The notes under the pieces: model-generated
What the model was told of the DNA's origin: nothing
Database searches by the model: none
What the model saw: only the letters and a program-made list of their open reading frames with translations
Assembly: GCA_033854735.1 (NCBI GenBank)
Contig: JAWWPY010000431.1
Location: forward strand, 1 to 64,000
Source of the DNA: JAWWPY01 sp033854735
GTDB taxonomy: Bacteria; Actinomycetota; Actinomycetes; Streptosporangiales; Streptosporangiaceae
Reading direction: 5' to 3'
DNA: 64,000 nt
Program-made: the position numbers and the translations under genes
Shown here: positions 45,623-52,990 of the stretch, piece by piece
How positions within the stretch are numbered: position 1 is the stretch's first letter
Layout: every line of letters starts with the position of its first letter

Positions 45623-46546
45623 CTATACCCGGCCGTAACGCAGCCGGGCCAGCCAGGCGGCCGCCTGCGCGAACTCCGCGTCCGATGTGCCCTGGCGCAC
45701 CTGGGTCCGGCCGCCGTCGTGGCGCGGATAGCTGCCCAGGAACCTGACCTGGGCACAAACCCTGCGCAGGCCCATCATCGCCTCGCCCACCCTGGCGTCG
45801 TCGACGTGCCCCTCGCAGTCGATGGAGAAGCAGTACCGGCCAAGGCCGTCCCCGGTCGGCCGGGACTCTATGCGGGTCAGGTTGATGCCGCGCACGGCGA
45901 ACTCGGTGAGAATCTCCATCAGTGCACCTGGGTGATCTTCAGCCAGGAACGCCACCAGCGATGTCCGATCGGCGCCGGTGACCGCGGGCGGGGGTCCCGG
46001 CCGACTCACCACGACAAAGCGGGTCACCGCGTCCGCCCGGTCCTGCACATCACGGGCGAGCACGGCGAGGCCGTAGGTGTCCGCCGCGAATGACCCGGCC
46101 AGAGCGGCATCGATCTCGCCATCGGCAGCCTGCCGCGCCGCCTCCGCGTTGGACGAGGCCTGCCGCCAGGCGGCATCGGGCAGATGCTCGGCGAGCCACT
46201 GCCGGCACTGCGGCTGGGCCTGTGGGTGGCCGCCCACCGTCTTGATGTCCGCGATCTCGATCCCGGGCCGCGCCAGCAGTGCGAAGGCCACAGGTAGCAG
46301 GATCTCCGCGCGGATGACCAGATCTGTTCCCGTGGCGAGCTCATCCAGGGTCGCAGTGACCGCGCCCTCTACCGAGTTCTCGATGGGCACGACGCCGCGC
46401 TCGACCGCAGCGGTGCGTACGGCCTCAAGCGTGGCCTGGATGGTCACGCACGGGATGGCTTCCACGTCCAGCCCGCTGGCGAATGCGCGCAGCGCCGCCT
46501 CCGTGAAGGTGCCCTCGGGGCCCAGGTAGGCATACCGGTCTGGCAT
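45623..46546 (-). CDS. pheA: prephenate dehydratase
   Basis: 307 residues from ATG 46546 (GAAGGTC upstream). It converts prephenate to phenylpyruvate in phenylalanine synthesis. Catalytic domain: YAYLGPEGTFTEAAL, VPIENSVEGAVTATLDEL, TRFVVVSRPG. A C-terminal ACT regulatory domain follows: TSLVAFLAEDHPGALMEILTEFAVRGINLTRIESRPTGDGLGRYCFSIDCEGH, with the GAL and ESRP phenylalanine-binding motifs, so feedback inhibition by Phe is expected. Upstream in-frame codons lie in a tandem-repeat tract and are not used as the start. Confidence 0.95.
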   Translation of the reverse strand: MPDRYAYLGPEGTFTEAALRAFASGLDVEAIPCVTIQATLEAVRTAAVERGVVPIENSVEGAVTATLDELATGTDLVIRAEILLPVAFALLARPGIEIADIKTVGGHPQAQPQCRQWLAEHLPDAAWRQASSNAEAARQAADGEIDAALAGSFAADTYGLAVLARDVQDRADAVTRFVVVSRPGPPPAVTGADRTSLVAFLAEDHPGALMEILTEFAVRGINLTRIESRPTGDGLGRYCFSIDCEGHVDDARVGEAMMGLRRVCAQVRFLGSYPRHDGGRTQVRQGTSDAEFAQAAAWLARLRYGRV

Positions 46547-46557
46547 GACCTTCATGA

Positions 46558-46680
46558 TGCCAGTCACCGCGAGGCCCGTCACCGCGAGGCCGTCACCGCG
46601 AGGCCCGTTCACCGGGAAGCCCGTTCACCGCCATGCCAGTTCACCGCCATGCCAGTTCACGGCCATGCCAGTTCACCGCC
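46558..46680. repeat. 15-16-bp tandem repeat in the pheA leader
   Basis: Units change along the array from CGTCACCGCGAGGC to CCAGTTCACCGCCATG, about eight in all. It starts 12 bp upstream of the pheA start, so it lies in the leader or over the promoter. Confidence 0.88.
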
Positions 46681-46861
46681 CCGCCGCCTGGAGTGCGAAC
46701 GGCAGCGTTGTGGGCGTTGCTGTCGTGGGGGGCGGCACCGGAGTGGGCATTGCTGTCGTTGGCGGCGGGGGCCGCGCCGCCCCGGGCTGCCCGGGCCCAC
46801 ACCGGCGATGACGAACCCCGTCGTGCGGGTCGCCGAACTTGCTCAGCGCGCTCGGCATTGA
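46681..46861. other. divergent intergenic stretch, repeats but no gene
   Basis: Between the pheA leader array and the RHH operator. It contains an imperfect direct repeat of about 33 bp (GTGGGCGTTGCTGTCGTGGG and GTGGGCATTGCTGTCGTTGG) and otherwise nothing with coding character. Confidence 0.55.
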
Positions 46862-46879
46862 TATCGTGATATCACGATA
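46862..46879. promoter_or_regulatory. perfect 18-bp palindrome (RHH operator)
   Basis: TATCGTGATATCACGATA is exactly self-complementary and lies 15 bp before the start of the RHH gene. The site is AT-rich in a GC-rich setting, as expected for an autoregulated antitoxin promoter. Confidence 0.8.
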
Positions 46880-46894
46880 GCTGAAGGCGGACCG

Positions 46895-47116
46895 GTGCGA
46901 ACCAAGAACATGGTGCTGAGGCTCGACCCGGCGCTGGCGGAACAGCTAGAAGCGGTCGCCGAGGTCGAGCGCCGGTCGGTGTCCGATGTGGTGCGCGAGG
47001 CGATCACCGCGCTCGTCGAGGCGCGGCGGGGAGACGAGCGGTTCATCCGGCTGCTCGAAGACAATCTGGCCCGGCACCGGCGCATCCTCGACATGATGCG
47101 GGACGAGCCGCTATGA
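46895..47116 (+). CDS. ribbon-helix-helix (CopG-type) regulator/antitoxin
   Basis: A 73-residue protein (GTG start, TGAAGG upstream): RTKNMVLRLDPALAEQLEAVAEVERRSVSDVVREAITALVEARR is a complete ribbon-helix-helix DNA-binding domain, followed by a helix (ERFIRLLEDNLARHRRILDMMRD) that would contact a partner. It is the antitoxin type found next to Fic/Doc toxins in actinobacteria. A perfect palindrome lies upstream, and its stop overlaps the next ATG (ATGA). Confidence 0.88.
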   Translation: MRTKNMVLRLDPALAEQLEAVAEVERRSVSDVVREAITALVEARRGDERFIRLLEDNLARHRRILDMMRDEPL

Positions 47117-48363
47117 GGCCGCTCGAGCTGCCTGACCTGGTGCTCATCGCAGCGAAGACCCTGGGCCTGGACACTGGGGCCACCCTGGACCTGCTGGACA
47201 CGGACGCCGCCGAGGCCGCCCTCGCCGAGACGCGGCCGGGCAACGGCGACGCCGAGCCAGCCATCACCGAACTGGCCAGCACCAGCCCAGGCAGCACCGG
47301 CCCAGGCAGCACCGGCCCAGGCAGGTTCGCTGCCGAGTTGCTGCACGCGCTGATCCGGCACCGCCCGTTCCGTCACGGCAACGACCAAGTCGCGATCATG
47401 GCCATGGTGCAATGCCTGGCCGTCAACGGCTGGCGGGCCGAACTGGGGCCGCCCAAGGCGGTCCGGGCCGTCATCACCGAGGTAGCGGCGGGACGCCTTC
47501 CGGCCACCGAACTGGCGGCGTGGCTGTCACCCCGGCTCTTCCCCTATCCCGAACCAGTTGTCAGGGAGGCACCCATGCACGGATGGCGTCCCGGCCGAGG
47601 AAGGCCCCGTCAGGCCAACGGGATGCTCGATCGAATGACAGCCAGGGCTCGAGAAGTGATCATCGCGGCGCAGGACGAGGCGCGGGCCCTCCACCACAAC
47701 TACATCGGTACCGAGCACATCCTGCTCGGCCTGGTCAAAGACGGCGATGGGGTAGCGGGCCGGGCTCTCGACGCGCTGGGGATCAGCCTGGATGCCGTCC
47801 GGCAGCAGGTCCTCGAGATCATCGGCGAGGGCAGGCAGGCCCCGGCCGGGCACATACCCTTCACTCCGCGCGGTAAGAAGGTGCTTGACCTGGCACTTCG
47901 CGAGGCCATGCAACTTGACCACCTCTACATCGGCACCGAGCACATCCTGCTTGGCCTGGTCAAAGAGGGTGACGGGGTCGCGTTCCAGATCCTGACCCGG
48001 CTCGGCGCCGACCACGCCCGGGTCAGGGAGCAGGTCCTGGGATTGCTGGCCGATATCGCACAGCCGCGCAACGAATCCGTCCCCCCCGCAATCCGCGACT
48101 ATGACGTGCAGATCGCCCAGGCGAGGCAGGAGAAAGATGCGGCGATCGACGCACAGGACTTCGACCGGGCGGCCGCATTGCGCGCCAGCGAGAAACAGTT
48201 GCTGGCCGAACGGGACCGCATGACCGCGGCACGGTCGGCAGGTGCTGATGTCGTGGCCCTGGGCCAGGAAGTAGACCGGCTCCGCCATGAGATCCGCCGG
48301 CTGCAAGGCATGCTGCGACGGCACGGCGTCGAGCCCGGAGACGTCGACCAGCAAAGCGCCTGA
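47113..48363 (+). CDS. fusion of degenerate Doc-like domain, two Clp-N repeats and UVR motif
   Basis: A 416-residue protein in three parts. Residues 1 to about 150 resemble a Doc/Fic toxin (LPDLVLIAAKTLGLDTGATLDLLDTDAAEAALAE; FAAELLHALIRHRPFRHGNDQVAIMAMVQCLAVNGW), but the Fic motif is degenerate: the catalytic His position is Arg and the Lys/Arg after GN are Asp-Gln. Residues about 170-320 are two Clp-N repeats very like ClpC (ALHHNYIGTEHILLGLVKDGDGVA, QLDHLYIGTEHILLGLVKEGDGVAF). Residues about 330-380 are a UVR coiled coil (DYDVQIAQARQEKDAAIDAQDFDRAAALRASEKQLL). No AAA ATPase domain exists. An internal ATG at 47575 has GGGAGG upstream. Confidence 0.8.
   Translation: MRPLELPDLVLIAAKTLGLDTGATLDLLDTDAAEAALAETRPGNGDAEPAITELASTSPGSTGPGSTGPGRFAAELLHALIRHRPFRHGNDQVAIMAMVQCLAVNGWRAELGPPKAVRAVITEVAAGRLPATELAAWLSPRLFPYPEPVVREAPMHGWRPGRGRPRQANGMLDRMTARAREVIIAAQDEARALHHNYIGTEHILLGLVKDGDGVAGRALDALGISLDAVRQQVLEIIGEGRQAPAGHIPFTPRGKKVLDLALREAMQLDHLYIGTEHILLGLVKEGDGVAFQILTRLGADHARVREQVLGLLADIAQPRNESVPPAIRDYDVQIAQARQEKDAAIDAQDFDRAAALRASEKQLLAERDRMTAARSAGADVVALGQEVDRLRHEIRRLQGMLRRHGVEPGDVDQQSA
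47278..47322. repeat. 15-bp tandem repeat in the Doc-like domain, 3 units
   Basis: AGCACCGGCCCAGGC-type units encoding Ser-Thr-Gly-Pro-Gly interrupt the Doc-like domain before its degenerate active-site helix. Confidence 0.85.
47568..47577 (+). promoter_or_regulatory. internal ribosome binding site and ATG for a Clp-N/UVR-only product
   Basis: CAGGGAGGC (47562-47570) stands directly before an in-frame ATG at 47575, optimally spaced. It would give a 262-residue Clp-N/UVR protein without the Doc-like domain. Confidence 0.55.
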
Positions 48364-48376
48364 CCGGGGATGCGCC

Positions 48377-49963
48377 TCATGCGGGAGCCCTCATGCCGCG
48401 CGGCCGCAGGAGCATCACCAGCGCCACCGTGACGGCGAGCAGGATCACCGGGGTCACCCCCGTCCTGACCACGGACTGCAGCCAGTGCAGGTCGGCCGGC
48501 ATGGTGATGCCCCTGGCCGGCAGGTATCCGAAGGCGAGCGCCGCGGTGCGTGTCAGCAGCAGCCAGTCCAGCGCCGGCCCGACCAGGGACGGGATGGGCC
48601 GGGCCGGGATGGGCCGGGCCGGGATGGGCAGAAGCGCGAGAGTGGCCCAGCCGAGGCCGTCGTACCAGGGCAGCACGTAGGGCCACGCGACCAGCCAGGC
48701 GAACACGAACGCGAACACGCAGCAGGCGGCCAGCAGACCTACATCCACGTCCTGGCCCGGACCCCAGACTCGGCCCGGGCCCGTGCCCCTGCCCTCGTCC
48801 CCGGCGCCCAGCACCCCCAGCGCGCGGAGCAGCACCACGACCAGCAGCCCGGCCAGCACAATCGCGCCCACCCTGACCAGGTCATTGGCGATTCCCTCGC
48901 TGACCAGGGCGTGCAGCCCCAAGCGCACGAGGCGCCACGGTGAGCCGATGGACACGAAGCTCCCGGCGTGCAAGGCCGGCCGCAGCGTCGTGAACCCCCA
49001 GGGAACCAGCGATGCGGCCACGATCACGGCGAACCCGGTCGTCAGGCCACCGGCAGCGAACGCCAGCCAGCGCCACCGCCGCCACCAGGCAGCGACCGAA
49101 GCTACCGCGAGGCCCGCGACGACCAGGACCATCGTCAGCTTGACCGCGGTCCCCAGGCCGACCAGTCCACCAGCCAGCGCCGCGACCAGGAACCCGCGGG
49201 CGGCAGACGCTTGGCTGGGATCGTTGGGCATGCGAAGGGAGAAGAGGGCCATAGCAGCCACCCCGAAAAAGATCGCCTGGCTGTCCACATGCTCGCCAGC
49301 CACCAGGACCTGAAGGAGCAGGGGGTTGAACGTCCACAGCAGGGCCGCGCGGAGCTGGCGCGGCCTGCTGCCGCGGGTCAACCGGTGCAGCAGCAGCCCG
49401 GTGGCTACGAACGCGGCCACGTTGAGCAGCGACAGCACGAACACGGTGAGCCGCGGCGACGTCCCGCCGACCAGGGACGCCAGCGCCTGCCCGCCGGTGG
49501 CCAGGCTGCCGTACACCGAAGGGCTGGTCCGCCAGTCCTGCACCGTCCGGGCCACCGGGTCGCCGAGCCGGGCGAGCATGGCCGGGGTCGTCGTGTAGGG
49601 ATTGTGACCGGTGACCGCCATCCGTCCGTAGGCGGCATAGCTCAAATGATCTGATGAGCCGAACGGGGGTACGAAGGCCATCACCGCGGCCGCGATGATT
49701 CCTGCGCACAGGATGGCTCGCGGGGACACCTGCCAGCCCCGGTGCGCCGCGCGCAGGCAGAGGCCGAGCCCGAGCGTGCCCGCAGCGAGCGCGGCAGCGG
49801 TCAGGGCAACCGCGAGGGCAGGCGGCAGGTGCGCGACGAACGCCCACGGCGGCTGGCCTGGCCTGCCGGGCACCGCCGGCTCCATGACCGACGGTCCACC
49901 GGCGGCCACGGCCCAGGTGACCACCACGCTCAGAGACGTGGCGAAGAGCCCGGCCCGGCCCAT
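48377..49963 (-). CDS. MptB-like polyprenol-phosphomannose-dependent mannosyltransferase
   Basis: A 528-residue membrane protein with about 12-13 hydrophobic helices. The first extracellular loop has FGSSDHLSYAAYGRMAVTGHNPYTTTPAML, the conserved acidic/NPY motif of GT-C alpha-1,6-mannosyltransferases such as MptA/MptB, and later WTFNPLLLQVLVAGEHVDSQAIFFG. It probably adds mannose (or another hexose) to a lipid-linked glycan outside the membrane. Its ATG overlaps the stop of the GT2 gene (ATGA). A 15-bp repeat encodes PARPIPARPIP in one loop. Confidence 0.85.
   Translation of the reverse strand: MGRAGLFATSLSVVVTWAVAAGGPSVMEPAVPGRPGQPPWAFVAHLPPALAVALTAAALAAGTLGLGLCLRAAHRGWQVSPRAILCAGIIAAAVMAFVPPFGSSDHLSYAAYGRMAVTGHNPYTTTPAMLARLGDPVARTVQDWRTSPSVYGSLATGGQALASLVGGTSPRLTVFVLSLLNVAAFVATGLLLHRLTRGSRPRQLRAALLWTFNPLLLQVLVAGEHVDSQAIFFGVAAMALFSLRMPNDPSQASAARGFLVAALAGGLVGLGTAVKLTMVLVVAGLAVASVAAWWRRWRWLAFAAGGLTTGFAVIVAASLVPWGFTTLRPALHAGSFVSIGSPWRLVRLGLHALVSEGIANDLVRVGAIVLAGLLVVVLLRALGVLGAGDEGRGTGPGRVWGPGQDVDVGLLAACCVFAFVFAWLVAWPYVLPWYDGLGWATLALLPIPARPIPARPIPSLVGPALDWLLLTRTAALAFGYLPARGITMPADLHWLQSVVRTGVTPVILLAVTVALVMLLRPRGMRAPA
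48591..48630. repeat. 15-bp tandem repeat in the MptB-like gene
   Basis: About 2.7 units of GGGATGGGCCGGGCC, encoding Ile-Pro-Ala-Arg-Pro in a loop between membrane helices. Confidence 0.85.
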
Positions 49964-50697
49964 CAGCCCCGGGAAGGCCGCGGCATCCGGGCCATCGGCT
50001 GCCTGACCGCCAAGGCGCGTGCGACGTCGGCGAACTGCCGCGCGCGGTGTACCTGGGCCCGCCAGTCGCCGCCCGTCGCCCGGTGCGCCAGCGGAACCTC
50101 CACCTCAGTGATCCGCATCCCGATCCGGTACAGGTCGATAGTCAGCGCCGTCTCGACGCCGAATCCTGGGGCGAGCGGACGGGCCGCCTCGAACGCGGCA
50201 CGGGTGAGGCAGCGCTGCCCGTTGAGCGGCTGGGCGGGGCACCATCCGGTGGCCCGGCGGATCCCCGAGCCGGAAAGGGCAACCACGAATCCGTGCCCGC
50301 CCTGCTTTACCCGGCTGCTGAAAACCGCGATCGTCATGTCCGCCTGGCCGGACCGGACCGGTTCCGCGAGCGGTGCGGCGTGCGAAGCCGACTCGGCCAG
50401 ATCCCCGTCGAGGAATAGCAGGTGGCGGGGGCTGTCCCGGTTCTCACTGGCTTCCAGGAGGCGGACCGCCTCCGCGCCGGTCTCCATCGCCGCGCTCTTG
50501 CCCCGGCACCGCCCGTGACGGACGACGGTCGCTCCCGCACGCGCGGCGGTGGCGGCTGTCCCGTCATCGGATCCGTCGTCCACCACGACGAGCACGTCCA
50601 CGCCGGGCAGTCCGGCGGCCGCGGTGACGGTCGCGCGGATCCGGTCGGATTCATTTCTGGCGGGGATGACGACGGCTACGTCACCGCTCGGCGGCAT
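49963..50697 (-). CDS. GT2 family glycosyltransferase
   Basis: A 244-residue soluble GT-A enzyme: VAVVIPARNESDRIRATV, VDVLVVVDDGSDDGTA (nucleotide-binding Asp pair), GKSAAMETGA, and the DxD in LLFLDGDLAES. The C-terminal region has GFGVETALTIDLYRIGMRITEVEVPLAHR, as in dolichol-phosphate-mannose/glucosyl-3-phosphoglycerate-like transferases. It would supply a lipid-linked or phospho sugar. It is coupled by ATGA to the MptB-like gene, so a donor-maker plus donor-user pair is likely. Confidence 0.88.
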   Translation of the reverse strand: MPPSGDVAVVIPARNESDRIRATVTAAAGLPGVDVLVVVDDGSDDGTAATAARAGATVVRHGRCRGKSAAMETGAEAVRLLEASENRDSPRHLLFLDGDLAESASHAAPLAEPVRSGQADMTIAVFSSRVKQGGHGFVVALSGSGIRRATGWCPAQPLNGQRCLTRAAFEAARPLAPGFGVETALTIDLYRIGMRITEVEVPLAHRATGGDWRAQVHRARQFADVARALAVRQPMARMPRPSRG

Positions 50698-50763
50698 GGA
50701 CCGATCCTAGGGCACGACCAGGCGGGGCGGGGGTGCGCCGCGAGCCGCGGGGCGGCCGGCCTG

Positions 50764-51102
50764 CTACTGGCCCAGGACCGCCGCCGGGTCCTCGAGCACG
50801 GTAAAAACCGTCTCGAGTCCAGTTACCTGAAGGATCTTCCGCACGGCCGGCCGAGGGCCGGCCAGCTCAAGGGATCCACCCTGCTCAGTGGCCCGCCGGT
50901 GCGCCGCGAGCAGCACGTTCATGCCGGTCGAGTCGCAGAACTCCACCGCCGACATGTCCACAACGACCCTGGCCGGATCCCCGCTGGCCAGCGCCGCCGC
51001 GAGCTCGCTCTGCAGCCTCGGCGCGGTGTACAAGTCGATCTCGCCGGCGAGCGCCACGATGGCGCGCTCACCTTGAAACCGAGTCGAGACCTTGAGCTCC
51101 AC
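50764..51102 (-). CDS. STAS-domain anti-sigma factor antagonist
   Basis: 112 residues from GTG 51102 (TTG 51132 also possible). STAS fold: VELKVSTRFQGERAIVALAGEIDLYTAPRLQSELAAAL, with the phosphorylatable serine in VVDMSAVEFCDSTGMNVLL. When unphosphorylated it would bind a HATPase anti-sigma factor and free a sigma factor. Such a HATPase gene lies 1.1 kb away. No sigma-B-type gene is in between, so the partner-switch set is dispersed. Confidence 0.9.
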   Translation of the reverse strand: MELKVSTRFQGERAIVALAGEIDLYTAPRLQSELAAALASGDPARVVVDMSAVEFCDSTGMNVLLAAHRRATEQGGSLELAGPRPAVRKILQVTGLETVFTVLEDPAAVLGQ

Positions 51103-51252
51103 GAGCCGCACCTTACCGGTCCCCGGCTTCAAGGACTAGATGCTCACGGAGAGCACACGGTCGAATCACACCCGACCGGGGGCTCCGGTACGCGAAGCTG
51201 TGAGGGAACACCCCTACCCGACAGCAGGCACGAGCGAGCAGGAGCGCCCTGG

Positions 51253-51939
51253 ATGTACCCCTCGCCCGAGAACCCGTACCCCCCGTCTGAGAACCCGTAC
51301 CCCTCATCCGAGAATCCGTACCCGTCGCCCGAGCACCCGGATGAACTAGACCCACGATACGGGGGACCGCGCCCGCCACTGGGCGGCCCCGCGCCGATGA
51401 GCACGCCACTGTCCGCACCCCTCGCGGCGGACGTGCTGCCTACCGGCCCGAGCCACTGGACCGCGCTGCCGGCTGAGTCTCCGCCATCGATGGTGCCGCC
51501 CTCGACGCCGCCTCCGACGCCGCCTCCGCCGACGCCGCCTCCGCCTGCGTCCGTTTCCGCAGATGCATCACCGGCGGATGAGCAGCGGGCCAGGATCCGT
51601 GACGACGTCGAGGGACTGCGGCTGCGGGCCAGTGTCGCGGCCTCCTGGCTCGAGACGAGCAGCCACTACGCCCAGCTGGTCAACCACGCGGGAGTTGTGC
51701 CGGTGACGGCCCGGTTCAGCCGCGAGGACCTCATGTTCCTCGGCGAGGCGCGGGGGCAGATGCTGCGGTTCGCCGACCTTGCCCTCCGCCTCATCGAGCT
51801 GCACCAGCCCGGCGACGCGGGCGGACTGAGCACTCACCCGTCCAGCCCGATCCTGCGGTGCAGAAGCTGCATGTGGCGCTGGCCATGCCCGACGTTCAGC
51901 ATCGTCACAGAAGTTCTGGACCGTCCAGCTCCGACGTGA
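51253..51939 (+). CDS. Pro-rich protein with conserved C-terminal helical domain
   Basis: A 228-residue protein. The first 100 residues are disordered, with 21-bp-coded repeats (ENPYPSS) and poly-Pro/Thr. The C-terminal part (RARIRDDVEGLRLRASVAASWLETSSHYAQLVNHAGVVPVTARFSREDLMFLGEARGQMLRFADLALRLIELHQPGD) looks like a conserved helical actinobacterial domain of unknown role. Residues after about 200 (HPSSPILRCRSCMWRW) are probably a non-conserved tail. GAGCAGGAG precedes the ATG. It is divergent from the STAS gene. Confidence 0.65.
   Translation: MYPSPENPYPPSENPYPSSENPYPSPEHPDELDPRYGGPRPPLGGPAPMSTPLSAPLAADVLPTGPSHWTALPAESPPSMVPPSTPPPTPPPPTPPPPASVSADASPADEQRARIRDDVEGLRLRASVAASWLETSSHYAQLVNHAGVVPVTARFSREDLMFLGEARGQMLRFADLALRLIELHQPGDAGGLSTHPSSPILRCRSCMWRWPCPTFSIVTEVLDRPAPT
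51268..51338. repeat. 21-bp tandem repeat, 3.4 units
   Basis: GAGAACCCGTACCCCTCATCC-type units encoding Glu-Asn-Pro-Tyr-Pro-Ser-Ser at the N-terminus of the Pro-rich protein. Confidence 0.88.
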
Positions 51940-52026
51940 CCCGCCCGGTCACCGCCGCCCGCCGCTCGCCGGTCGCCTCCGCCTCCGGGGACTGGACCAT
52001 CCGTACCGGGCGGCTATCGTAAGCCC

Positions 52027-52191
52027 ATGGGCAGAATCTTCCTGATCCTTATCGCAGCGCTGGTCGCGGTCATGGTGGTGTCGGCGATCGTCGCCACCCT
52101 GCACCTGCTCTTCGTGATCGCGCTGATTGCCGTGCTGGCCATCGGAGCGCTGCGGCTTAGCCGCGGCGTACGGCGGAGATCACAGCGCTAA
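52027..52191 (+). CDS. 54-residue membrane protein
   Basis: Reads MGRIFLILIAALVAVMVVSA, then IVATLHLLFVIALIAVLAIG and a basic tail ALRLSRGVRRRSQR. Two closely spaced hydrophobic segments with a positively charged C-terminus suggest a hairpin membrane peptide. It has a clear ATG and codon use like its neighbours; the Shine-Dalgarno is weak (GGGCGGCTATCGTAAGCCC). It sits between the Pro-rich protein gene and the convergent HATPase gene. Such small membrane proteins are common in actinomycetes and of unknown role. Confidence 0.65.
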   Translation: MGRIFLILIAALVAVMVVSAIVATLHLLFVIALIAVLAIGALRLSRGVRRRSQR

Positions 52192-52202
52192 CAGCGGCCG
52201 GC

Positions 52203-52661
52203 TCAGCGGGACTCGCAGTCGTCCCCCGCTAGTTGCCAGCGTGCCCGGATAATGCCGGTGGCATCGGACGCGGGAAGCACCGCCCAGACGGTGGTCCCGA
52301 GATGGTCGCTGCGGACACCCCAGCTCGAGCACAGATGCTCGACGATGGCCAGCCCGCGGCCGCCGATCGAGGAGAGGGAGGGATGGAACGCGCGCGGCAG
52401 GGTCTCACTCCCCCCGTCGCCCACCGCGAGTTCTATCCAGGCCGGACCCAGCGCCCAGGACACCCGCAACCAGGCCCCAGGCAGCGGCCGGGCATGCAGG
52501 ATGGCGTTACTGAGCAATTCGCTCACCACGAGCACGGCGTCCCCGATGGTGCCCGGGAAGATCCCGCAAGCACGGAGTTCCTTACGAAGTTGCCCACGGG
52601 CTGCGCCAACACTGGATGGCACGCACGGGAGCAGCACGACGCTCGCCTGACTCACCTCCAT
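52203..52661 (-). CDS. HATPase anti-sigma factor (RsbW/SpoIIAB-like)
   Basis: 152 residues from ATG 52661 (GGGGCGGGAC upstream). It is a GHKL ATPase: N box VVSELLSNAILHA, G1 box VGDGGSE, G2 box SSIGGRGLAIVEHL and TTVWAVLP. It would phosphorylate a STAS antagonist and bind a sigma factor. The STAS gene 1.1 kb to the left is the obvious candidate partner. Single-domain anti-sigma ATPases of this kind are numerous in actinomycetes. Confidence 0.88.
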   Translation of the reverse strand: MEVSQASVVLLPCVPSSVGAARGQLRKELRACGIFPGTIGDAVLVVSELLSNAILHARPLPGAWLRVSWALGPAWIELAVGDGGSETLPRAFHPSLSSIGGRGLAIVEHLCSSWGVRSDHLGTTVWAVLPASDATGIIRARWQLAGDDCESR

Positions 52662-52990
52662 GCGCGTCCCGCCCCGTGGGCGCGACCGTGCCATCAACCC
52701 TGGTACCAGCGAAAATGCCCCGCAGGTTGGTCCCGGAAACCGCCTTCAGCCTCATGAGCATCTGCAGTCAATCAAGCAACACTTCGTCCCACTGCGGTCC
52801 GTGTTGCTGGCGTCACGAATCGCCGGCCAGTGCGCGCTTCCTCGCCACCGGCACGGTCGCCTCCGTTAACATTGGGTAGCAGAATCGTCACTGAAGGCAT
52901 GAGGTGTCAGGACGGGCTACGCCCTGCAGCGCCTTCGGTGGCCCGGCCCACGGGGTGCCTTGGCCGGGAGTTCCTGGATGGGGTGAGTCG
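52662..52990. other. intergenic stretch, no gene seen
   Basis: Divergent gap of about 330 bp between the HATPase gene and the large membrane protein gene. The AT-richer CCGTTAACATTGGGTAGCAGAATCG (about 52863-52887) could hold the promoter of the right-hand gene; nothing else stands out. Confidence 0.5.
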
